From contig JAPUHK010000008.1 of the NCBI GenBank assembly GCA_027297745.1, positions 1 to 39,457 on the forward strand: a DNA stretch of 39,457 nt, in the 5' to 3' direction. The notes beneath the pieces were generated by a model, which was given only the letters and a program-made list of their open reading frames with translations, did not search any database and was not told where the DNA came from. Both the position numbers and the translations under genes were made by a program. Shown one piece after another: positions 1-9,384 of this stretch. The first letter of the stretch is position 1. Every line of letters starts with the position of its first letter. The DNA is from Planctomycetota bacterium (lineage in GTDB: Bacteria; Planctomycetota; PLA2).

Positions 1-3687
<3,687 letters not shown>

Positions 3688-3695
<8 letters not shown>

Positions 3696-3707
3696 ACTTT
3701 TTCTTGT
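3688..3707 (+). repeat. pre-23S processing stem, 3' arm
   Basis: This is the exact complement of 681-700, giving 20 bp without mismatch. It overlaps the last 8 bases of mature 23S and the first 12 bases of the trailer. It forms the base of the pre-23S loop and marks the likely RNase III cut zone. Confidence 0.9.
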
Positions 3708-3798
3708 TTCTCTTCCCGCCACAGGGCGGGCGGAGAACTATGTTGCGCTGCCGAGGGATCCTCGGTCTTCGCTGTCCCCCTCTCTTCACCATACAAAT

Positions 3799-3911
<113 letters not shown>

Positions 3912-3917
3912 CAACAC

Positions 3918-3950
3918 GGAGCCCGTCACTTCCGGTGGCGGGCTCCTTTT
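3918..3950 (+). terminator. Rho-independent terminator after 5S
   Basis: A 12-bp stem (GGAGCCCGTCAC with GTGGCGGGCTCC, one T-G pair) with a five-base loop is followed by TTTT. It closes the rRNA operon. The two tRNA genes downstream therefore need read-through or a separate promoter. Confidence 0.85.
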
Positions 3951-4031
3951 ATAGAATGATCGCGTGGCCGGCCCTTCGACTCCTGCTCGAGGACTCGCAG
4001 TTGCTCAGGGCATTGATCGCAAGCTCGCAAT

Positions 4032-4109
4032 GGGCGCATAGCTCAGTTTGGTTAGAGCACCCGCTTGATAAGCGGGAGGTCGGTGGTTCGAGTCCACCTG
4101 TGCCCACCA
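4032..4109 (+). tRNA. ileT: tRNA-Ile (GAU anticodon)
   Basis: A full cloverleaf is visible. The acceptor GGGCGCA pairs with TGTGCCC (one G-U), the anticodon stem is CCGCT/AGCGG around a loop with GAT, and the T arm is GGTGGTTCGAGTCCACC. The CCA end is encoded (4107-4109). The gene lies about 80 nt after the 5S terminator rather than in the 16S-23S spacer. A long hairpin starts exactly at its CCA end. Confidence 0.96.
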
Positions 4110-4152
4110 GCCTCCGCCCTTGCCTCGTCAGATGGCAAGTGGCGGAGGCTGG
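4107..4152 (+). repeat. long hairpin directly after tRNA-Ile
   Basis: The 5' arm 4109-4124 pairs with 4134-4150 over 16 bp, with a single bulged T at 4140. Including the CC of the tRNA CCA end, the stem grows by two pairs. The loop is nine bases. No T-tract follows, so it is probably an RNA-processing or repeat-derived structure and not a classical terminator. It resembles the hairpin after tRNA-Ala in layout (AGCCT ... AGGCT base, one bulge on the 3' arm) but not in inner sequence. Confidence 0.75.
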
Positions 4153-4251
4153 CTTACGGCTGGCGAGCCCACGCAGTCGCACGTTGTCGGCGCCGACTCT
4201 GGCCATGAGCGGGGCAATCTCGTTCAACCGATAGACTGTGTAGTCCCCTGC

Positions 4252-4327
4252 GGGGACGTAGCTCAGTTGGGAGAGCGCTGGCTTTGCAAGCCAGAGGTCA
4301 GGGTTTCAAATCCCCTCGTCTCCACCA
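4252..4327 (+). tRNA. alaT: tRNA-Ala (UGC anticodon)
   Basis: The acceptor GGGGACG pairs with CGTCTCC (one G-U). The anticodon stem CTGGC/GCCAG carries TGC in the loop, and the D-arm motif is AGCTCAGTTGGGAGAGC. The CCA end is encoded. The T loop reads TTCAAAT, a permitted variant. The gene lies 142 nt after tRNA-Ile, and the pair is displaced from the usual place inside the 16S-23S spacer. Confidence 0.96.
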
Positions 4328-4367
4328 GCCTGCGCTCGCTGCTGGTGAGAGCAGCGAGCGCAAGGCT
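4327..4367 (+). repeat. long hairpin directly after tRNA-Ala
   Basis: The 5' arm 4327-4343 pairs with 4350-4367 over 17 bp with one bulged A (4362) and a six-base loop. It begins at the last base of the encoded CCA, as the hairpin after tRNA-Ile does. No T-tract follows. The sequence then runs straight into a TCCGCC-type repeat. Confidence 0.75.
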
Positions 4368-4405
4368 GTCCGCCGTAGCCGAGCGCAGTGAAGGCGAAGG
4401 AGGAC
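4368..4405 (+). repeat. REP-like palindromic repeat, copy 1
   Basis: This copy begins GTCCGCCGTAGCC and ends with GGCGAAGGAGGAC; the outer GTCC pairs with GGAC. A second, more symmetric copy with the same GGCTGTCCGCCGTAGCC lead lies at 4513-4546. Elements with this CCGCCGTAGC...GGCGAAGG core look like a dispersed intergenic palindrome family. I cannot count genome copies from here. Confidence 0.6.
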
Positions 4406-4430
4406 CTGACCCTGCTCTGGCGCAGTGGTA

Positions 4431-4490
4431 GCTACGGCTGGCAAGCCAGCTGCTCCGCCCCCTGCCTGGGGCTATGGCTGGCACTCGAGC
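4431..4490 (+). repeat. tandem GCTAYGGCTGGC motifs
   Basis: GCTACGGCTGGCAAGCCAGC at 4431-4450 and GCTATGGCTGGCACTCGAGC at 4471-4490 are variants of one motif. A third copy, GCTTACGGCTGGCGAGCC, is at 4152-4169 after tRNA-Ile. The first contains the palindrome GCTGGC-AA-GCCAGC. A 9-bp inverted repeat, CCTGCCTGG (4461-4469) with CCAGGCAGG (4499-4507), encloses the second. No gene is evident between tRNA-Ala and 4640. Confidence 0.55.
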
Positions 4491-4512
4491 ACTTGAATCC
4501 AGGCAGGAGTGG

Positions 4513-4546
4513 AGGCTGTCCGCCGTAGCCTTGGCGAAGGCGGAAC
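4513..4546 (+). repeat. REP-like palindromic repeat, copy 2
   Basis: This copy has the stem TCCGCC (4519-4524) with GGCGGA (4539-4544) and an inner GCC-TT-GGC. It shares the 16-base lead GGCTGTCCGCCGTAGC with copy 1 at 4364-4379. It lies about 100 nt before the next gene. Confidence 0.65.
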
Positions 4547-4618
4547 CATCAGGCGCGTTCATCCCCGCATGGGTCCGGGCCGGCCGGGCGTCCAATCCTT
4601 GTTCGCCGCGTCTGTGCC

Positions 4619-4624
4619 TATAAT
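4619..4624 (+). promoter_or_regulatory. -10 box TATAAT before the Cys-tail protein
   Basis: A perfect TATAAT lies 15 nt before the ATG at 4640. A TTGTTC at 4599-4604 is a poor -35 because the spacer is 14 nt. It would drive the 4640-8581 cluster. Confidence 0.5.
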
Positions 4625-4639
4625 CGTGCGAAGGAAACC

Positions 4640-5584
4640 ATGTACCGCGTCTGTGCTTTGCTCCTCCTCGCTCTGGGAGCGGCTGCCCCGTCCGCCCCCG
4701 CCCAGACGGTCGCCGTCTCCCGCCTGCGCGACACGCCGGCTTCGGTAACGGCGCACAACGTGCGCGTTACGGACAAGAGCGGCGTTGCTACCGACCTCGT
4801 GGCGTTCTACCGGCTCAGCGGCGAGGCGTTCTTCCGTGGGTCGCTCGGCGCGGCGGACATCGAGGTCCCCTATGCACGGCTCAAGCAGATCGTCATCTCG
4901 CCTGCGGTGCGGCCGGGTCTCGACATGAGAGCCATGCTGCATCTGAGGAGCGGTCGCAAGGTCTCCGCCATGTTCGGGTCGCGCGAGGGGCGCGTCATGT
5001 TCACGGGTCTGGCCAGCTTCGGCCGCCTGCAGATCTTCTTCCAGGATGTTCGGCGCCTGGAGTTCATGGGACCGACGAAGAAGACGGACCTGCCGGACTT
5101 CGGCGAGGCGGACTCGGGGTTGAACGTGCGCCTGGTGGACAGGGAGCAGATCGAGTCGGAGCTGATCTTCTTCCGGCGCGCCGTCGGGCGCAACCAGCTG
5201 CCCGGGGTGCTGGGTTCCGCGACGATCGACATCCCCTTCCGCATCGTGCGGCGCCTGCGGGTCTGGCCCAGGGAGGCGGGGGAGATGCACCGGGCCGAGG
5301 CGGTCCTGCGCAGCGGGGCGACGCTGAGCTTCTACGTGCCCGTCGCCGAAGAATCCTTGATCCTGCGCGGCGACGCCGAGTTCGGGTTGCTGCGCATCCG
5401 GTTGGGCGACGTGCGCCGCGTGGATGTGCGCGGCGTGACCCGCCTGCCCAGGTTCGCGGACGCCTGCGGCTGCGTGGAGCCCGAGGGCTGCGGCTGTGGC
5501 TGCGGTGCTGGTTGTGGTTGCGGTTGCAGCGCGGCCGCGGGTTGCGGCTGCGGAGGGGCGCGCGGCGCCCCAGGTTCGCGTTGA
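4640..5584 (+). CDS. secreted duplicated-domain protein with Cys-Gly-rich tail
   Basis: I do not recognise a named family. The 314-residue product starts with a signal peptide (residues 1-22, cleavage near PAQT). Two similar segments follow, about 39-143 and 160-264. Both carry N-V-R-[VL], an [AT]-x-I-[ED]-[VI]-P block, an L-R-S-G turn and a closing [FG]-G-[RL]-L-x-I-...-D-V-R-R block, which suggests a duplicated beta-rich domain. The end (residues 276-304) holds ten cysteines in CGC/GCG runs, underlain by short TGCGGC/TGTGGT DNA repeats. The AAGGA before the ATG is a Shine-Dalgarno site. The stop overlaps the likely nadB start in TTGA, so the genes are probably translated together. The tail could bind metal or cross-link, but nothing here proves either. 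Confidence 0.75.
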   Translation: MYRVCALLLLALGAAAPSAPAQTVAVSRLRDTPASVTAHNVRVTDKSGVATDLVAFYRLSGEAFFRGSLGAADIEVPYARLKQIVISPAVRPGLDMRAMLHLRSGRKVSAMFGSREGRVMFTGLASFGRLQIFFQDVRRLEFMGPTKKTDLPDFGEADSGLNVRLVDREQIESELIFFRRAVGRNQLPGVLGSATIDIPFRIVRRLRVWPREAGEMHRAEAVLRSGATLSFYVPVAEESLILRGDAEFGLLRIRLGDVRRVDVRGVTRLPRFADACGCVEPEGCGCGCGAGCGCGCSAAAGCGCGGARGAPGSR

Positions 5585-7260
5585 CCACCCTCTGCCCGCT
5601 TGAGCCGCGTTACCGTCTGAGCTTCGACACGCGCTGCGCGTCGCGCGTGACGACGGACGTGCTCGTGGTGGGGGGCGGCGTGGCCGGGCTCAGCGCGGCG
5701 CTGGCCGCCGCACAGACGGCACGCGTGCTGGTGCTGCTGAAAGACCCCGCGCTCCAGTCCAACACAGCCCTGGCGCAGGGCGGCATCGCCGTCGCGCTCG
5801 ACCCGCAGGACTCCGTGGCGGAGCACGCGGCGGACACGCTGCGCACAGGTTGCGGGCTGGCAGACCCGCAGGTCGTGGAACGCGTCATCTTCGAGGCCCC
5901 GCGCGCCCTCGAGCGTCTGGTCGAGCTCGGAGCCGTGTTCGACGGCGCGGCCGGACGCCCGGAGCTCGCGCGCGAAGGCGGGCACGGACACCGGCGCATC
6001 GTGCACGCCAGAGGGGATGCCACGGGCGCCGAGTGCACCCGCGTGCTGGTGGATGCGGTGCGGGCGCATCCGCGCATCGAGATGCGAGTGGGGGTCTTCG
6101 TCGCCGAGCTGCTCAAGGCGGAGGATCGCTGTGTCGGTGTCTTCGCCCTGGTGGGCGAAGAGCGTGTGGCCGTCTTCGGCCGCAGCGTGATCCTGGCGGC
6201 GGGCGGCGCCGGGCGGCTGTATCGTGAGACGTCGAACTCTCAGGGTGCCACCGGCGACGGGATTGCCGCCGCGTACCGCGCCGGCGCGCGCCTGCGTGAC
6301 ATGGAGTTCGTGCAGTTCCACCCCACGACCCTGTACCTGGCCGGAACCCCGCGGGTCCTGATCACGGAGGCCGTGCGCGGCGAAGGGGCGCACATCGTGG
6401 ACGACCGCAATCGGCGTTTCTTGCTGGAAAACCTTGCGGAAGGGGAGTTGGCGCCGCGAGACGTGGTGTCGCGCGAGATCGTCCGCCACCTGGGCCGGCC
6501 CGACGTACGCAACGTCTATCTCGATCTCACGCACCTGCCTGCCGAGCGGGCGCGCAAGCGCTTCCCGGGGTTGCAGGCCACGTGCGCCCGGTACGGCCTC
6601 GACCTTGGGCGGGACCGGATTCCCGTGCGTCCTGCGGCGCACTACTTCATCGGCGGCGTGATCTGCGATGAGGCAGGTCGCAGCTCCTTGCCTGGCCTCT
6701 ACGTGTGCGGCGAAGCGGCCTGCAGCGGCCTGCACGGCGCCAACCGGCTGGCCTCCAACTCGCTGCTCGAGGGGTTGGTGCTGGGAAGGCGGACGGGGGC
6801 CGCCGCGGCCGGGGAGGGCGCGGAGTTGTCCGGCCTGTTCGAAGGCGAGCTGGCCGGTGCCGAAACGGGCGCCGCGGGAGCCGCGGCGGCAACGGACCTC
6901 GAGGACCTGCGCCAGTCCCTGGTCAGCCTGATGTGGCGCGACGTGGGGATCGCGCGCGACGGCGACGGCCTGGGCCGCGCGGCGACCGCCGTCGCTTCGT
7001 GGAGACGTTTCCTGGACACCGTGCGCACCGAGGGCCGCTCGGGCTGTGAGTTGGCCAACCTGTTGACGCTGGCCGCGCTTGTGACGAACGCCGCGGAGCG
7101 CAGAACGGAGAGCCGCGGTACCCACTGGCGCAGCGACTATCCACAGGTGGACGACCGCACCGGCAAGGGGCACTGGGTGTGGGAGCGCGGAGTACCGCCG
7201 CGCTTCGAGCTGCACCCGGACGCCACTGCGGCGCATTCGAGCGGGGGCGCCCATGTTTGA
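5581..7260 (+). CDS. nadB: L-aspartate oxidase
   Basis: FAD enzyme of de novo NAD synthesis that oxidises L-aspartate to iminoaspartate. The dinucleotide-binding GGGVAGLSAAL is near residue 31. Family motifs follow: SNTALAQGGIA, GHGHRRIVHARGDATG, LAAGGAGRLY, RDMEFVQFHPTTLY, ITEAVRGEG, HYFIGGV and GANRLASNSLLEGLVLGRR. The 559 residues match the usual length of about 540. I chose the TTG at 5581 because family members have an RY-x-x-x-F-D stretch before the FAD motif and because TTG overlaps the preceding stop (TTGA). An ATG at 5512 would extend into the Cys-tail gene, and a GTG at 5647 would remove the RYRLSF stretch. nadA and nadC are not in the window. Confidence 0.95.
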   Translation: MTTLCPLEPRYRLSFDTRCASRVTTDVLVVGGGVAGLSAALAAAQTARVLVLLKDPALQSNTALAQGGIAVALDPQDSVAEHAADTLRTGCGLADPQVVERVIFEAPRALERLVELGAVFDGAAGRPELAREGGHGHRRIVHARGDATGAECTRVLVDAVRAHPRIEMRVGVFVAELLKAEDRCVGVFALVGEERVAVFGRSVILAAGGAGRLYRETSNSQGATGDGIAAAYRAGARLRDMEFVQFHPTTLYLAGTPRVLITEAVRGEGAHIVDDRNRRFLLENLAEGELAPRDVVSREIVRHLGRPDVRNVYLDLTHLPAERARKRFPGLQATCARYGLDLGRDRIPVRPAAHYFIGGVICDEAGRSSLPGLYVCGEAACSGLHGANRLASNSLLEGLVLGRRTGAAAAGEGAELSGLFEGELAGAETGAAGAAAATDLEDLRQSLVSLMWRDVGIARDGDGLGRAATAVASWRRFLDTVRTEGRSGCELANLLTLAALVTNAAERRTESRGTHWRSDYPQVDDRTGKGHWVWERGVPPRFELHPDATAAHSSGGAHV

Positions 7261-8581
7261 GACCGGCGTTCGCGATCGGCCGCGGGGGGAGCGGGCGATC
7301 CTCTTGGGCGCGCTGCCGTCCCTGCACGCCGGGCCGTACGAGGACCCGCTCACGGAGCTCGCGCAGCTGGCGCACACGGCCGGCGCCGAGGTCGTCGCGC
7401 GTGTCACGCAGAAGCGCGAGCGCCCGCACCCGTCGACCTTCTATGGCCGCGGCAAGGCGGAGGAGGTGGCGCGCCAGGTGGACGAGCTCAACGCGGAGCT
7501 GGTGATCACCGACAACGATCTCTCGCCGGCACAGCTACGCAACCTGGAGCGCATCTTCGGCGTGCGCCTTGTAGACCGCACCGAGCTGATCCTGGACATC
7601 TTCGCGACGCACGCGCAGACCCACCAGGCGCAGCTGCAGGTGGAGCTGGCCCAGGCGGAGTACCTGATGCCGCGCCTGCGCCGCATGTGGACGCACCTCA
7701 GCCGGGAGGGTGGCACCGGCCAGAGCTCGGGCGTGGGCACGCGGGGCCCGGGCGAGAAGCAGCTCGAGATCGACCGGCGGCTGCTGCGTAAGCGCGTCCT
7801 GGAGCTGCGGCGCGAGCTGAAGGCCATCGCGGAACGCCGCAAGCGCATGGCCGAAAGCCGCGACGTGTACTTCAAGGTCTGCCTGGTGGGCTACACGAAC
7901 GCCGGCAAGTCGACGCTGCTGCGCAGCCTGACCGGCGCCGATGCCCTCGTCCAGGACCAGCTTTTCAGCACGCTGGACACGCAGACGCGGGCCTGGACGC
8001 TGCCGAGCCACAAACGGGTCTTCTTGTCGGATACGGTCGGCTTCCTGCGCGACCTTCCGCACCATCTCGTGGCCTCCTTCTATGCCACGCTGGAGGAGGT
8101 AAAGGGGGCCGAGCTGCTGCTGCACGTGGCGGACGCGGCCCACCCGGAGGCGGCCGAGCAGATCGAAGCCGTCGAGCATGTCCTCGAGGAGATCGGCGCC
8201 GCCGAGGTGCCGCGCGTCCTGGTGCTCAACAAGAGCGACCGTGTCGAGGATCCGGTGCTCCTGAACGCGCTCGGCCGCAGCCGCGATCCCATCGTCGTGA
8301 TCTCGGCGTTGCGCGGCGGCGAGCCGCTCGAGCGGCTGGGCGAGACCGTTGAGCGCATGATCGCCGAGCGGCAACACGAAGTCTTGCTGCGCGTGCCCGC
8401 CGGCGCGGGCCGGCTGCTGGCGTTCCTGTCCGAGCGGGGGACCGTGCTGGCCCGGGAGTACGTCGACGGCGAGGTGCGGCTACGCGTACGGCTCGGTGAC
8501 GCGGACCGGGCGCGCGCTCAGCACATGGCAGCGGAGCTGGGCGTCACTTCGGAGGGAGACGGAGAGTCGTCCCCGGAGTGA
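7253..8581 (+). CDS. hflX: ribosome-associated GTPase HflX
   Basis: HflX is a GTPase that binds 50S subunits and splits stalled ribosomes. The 442-residue protein has the HflX N-terminal domain, with S-T-F-Y-G-x-G-K-A near 61 and the glycine-rich GTGQSSGVGTRGPGE near 153. A helical linker and the G domain follow: G1 GYTNAGKST near 213, G3 DTVGFL near 260 and G4 NKSD near 326. It overlaps nadB by 8 nt, so it is likely translated with it. Its 3' end overlaps the convergent LysM gene by 38 nt. Confidence 0.95.
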   Translation: MFETGVRDRPRGERAILLGALPSLHAGPYEDPLTELAQLAHTAGAEVVARVTQKRERPHPSTFYGRGKAEEVARQVDELNAELVITDNDLSPAQLRNLERIFGVRLVDRTELILDIFATHAQTHQAQLQVELAQAEYLMPRLRRMWTHLSREGGTGQSSGVGTRGPGEKQLEIDRRLLRKRVLELRRELKAIAERRKRMAESRDVYFKVCLVGYTNAGKSTLLRSLTGADALVQDQLFSTLDTQTRAWTLPSHKRVFLSDTVGFLRDLPHHLVASFYATLEEVKGAELLLHVADAAHPEAAEQIEAVEHVLEEIGAAEVPRVLVLNKSDRVEDPVLLNALGRSRDPIVVISALRGGEPLERLGETVERMIAERQHEVLLRVPAGAGRLLAFLSERGTVLAREYVDGEVRLRVRLGDADRARAQHMAAELGVTSEGDGESSPE

Positions 8582-9215
8582 CCTCGGCGCTCCACAGCCC
8601 GTTCATCTCGAGGATCTTGTTCACGCGTGCGCCCTGGCCGCTGGCTCCGTAGAAGCGGCGGCAGATGGCGTACAGGTCCCCGTCGCCGGCCTTCACGACA
8701 TACGTCGAAGGCACCTTGCCGGGGCGCTTGGGCGCCCGTCGCACCGCACCGGTGGGGGGCGCGGGGATCTTGAGTTTCTGTTTCTCGCGGATGAAGTTGG
8801 CGTTGCGCAATCCGTTGGCCTGCACGATCCACGCGATGCCGCGTGAGGTCTTGTAGTACTCGAGCGCGATCGACTCGAGCGTCTCGCCCGAACGCACTAC
8901 GTGAATGCGCGCAGCCGGCACGGGCGGGCGGACTACGGGCTTCTTGTGGACCACCGGCTTGGGCACCAGCGGGTCCGTGTGACGGATCGTGGACCGAACG
9001 GGCGTGCGGGCGGCGGGCGTCACGCGCGGAGGCGTGCGGGCGGCGCCCGTGCGGTCGCGGCCCTCGCGCAGGGGCGGATCGGGGAAGCGCACGGACACCG
9101 TCTCGTCCTGCGCAGGCTCCTGGTATTCGTCCGTGTTCCAGCGGTCGTAGGCGATCACTCCCGCCACGATGAGGAACAGCAAGCCCAGCAAGAAATACTT
9201 GACACGGTCGACCAT
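8544..9215 (-). CDS. membrane-anchored protein with two LysM domains
   Basis: The 223-residue product has one N-terminal membrane helix (about 6-23). A basic, proline-rich linker (about 45-100) and two LysM domains follow, the first from about residue 103 (VVRSGETLESIALEYY) and the second from about 170 (VVKAGDGDLYAICRRFYG). LysM folds bind peptidoglycan or related glycans, so the protein probably sits in the cytoplasmic membrane facing the wall. GGAGGAGG before the ATG is a strong Shine-Dalgarno site. Its promoter (9254-9282) contains a palindrome. No catalytic domain is visible. Its end overlaps hflX on the opposite strand. Confidence 0.85.
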   Translation of the reverse strand: MVDRVKYFLLGLLFLIVAGVIAYDRWNTDEYQEPAQDETVSVRFPDPPLREGRDRTGAARTPPRVTPAARTPVRSTIRHTDPLVPKPVVHKKPVVRPPVPAARIHVVRSGETLESIALEYYKTSRGIAWIVQANGLRNANFIREKQKLKIPAPPTGAVRRAPKRPGKVPSTYVVKAGDGDLYAICRRFYGASGQGARVNKILEMNGLWSAEVTPGTTLRLPPK

Positions 9216-9253
9216 GACCGACCTCCTCCGTACAAGATCCCGAGAGAGAATCG

Positions 9254-9282
9254 ATCATAGACCCCCATATCTTGGGGGTCAA
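9254..9282 (-). promoter_or_regulatory. sigma-70 promoter of the LysM gene
   Basis: Read on the minus strand, TTGACC (9282-9277), exactly 17 bases, then TATGAT (9259-9254). Five of six bases match the consensus at each box. The start codon is 38 nt downstream of the -10 box, with a Shine-Dalgarno site between. This is the best-formed promoter in the window. Confidence 0.75.
9260..9280. promoter_or_regulatory. operator-like palindrome inside the LysM promoter
   Basis: GACCCCCA-N5-TGGGGGTC is a perfect 8-bp dyad. It fills the promoter spacer and overlaps the -35 box. A repressor bound here would block polymerase; a MerR-type activator would also act from the spacer. The centre (CATATCTTG) recalls the NrdR-box core, but no nrd gene is near. 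Which regulator binds cannot be told. Confidence 0.5.
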
Positions 9283-9338
9283 CCGCGAACCGCGGCCCGA
9301 CCCCCTGAGCCTCCGCCCGGACAGGGTGGGGCAAGCGC

Positions 9339-9372
9339 CCGGCGGGGCGCCGGAAGCGCCAGGCCCCGCCGG
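9339..9372. terminator. GC-rich hairpin after secDF
   Basis: CCGGCGGGGC (9339-9348) pairs perfectly with GCCCCGCCGG (9363-9372), 12 bases after the secDF stop. No T-tract follows on the minus strand, so it may be a 3' stabilising structure or a terminator without a U-run. Confidence 0.5.
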
Positions 9373-9384
9373 AGTAAGGGCAAA

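Noticed and set aside
4478-4496. TGGCACTCGAGCACTTGAA as a possible sigma-54 promoter for the receptor's activator
   Set aside because: The spacing between TGGCAC and TTG is too long (8 instead of about 5) and the GC of the -12 element is missing. No convincing -24/-12 promoter was recognised in the window.
5465-5560. Cys-Gly coding repeat as a CRISPR-like or tandem non-coding repeat
   Set aside because: The units are short, irregular and in frame within a signal-peptide gene; no direct repeats with unique spacers occur anywhere in the window.
5512-5580. ATG at 5512 as the start of nadB
   Set aside because: It would add 23 Arg-rich residues encoded in the Cys-tail repeat of the preceding gene. 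The TTG overlapping the stop at 5581 gives the normal N-terminus.
5332-7407. Long open frame on the minus strand (about 690 codons) opposite nadB
   Set aside because: It is antisense to nadB, whose FAD motifs are intact, and its translation is low-complexity Arg/Ala/Gly/Gln sequence with no recognisable domain, as expected in GC-rich DNA.
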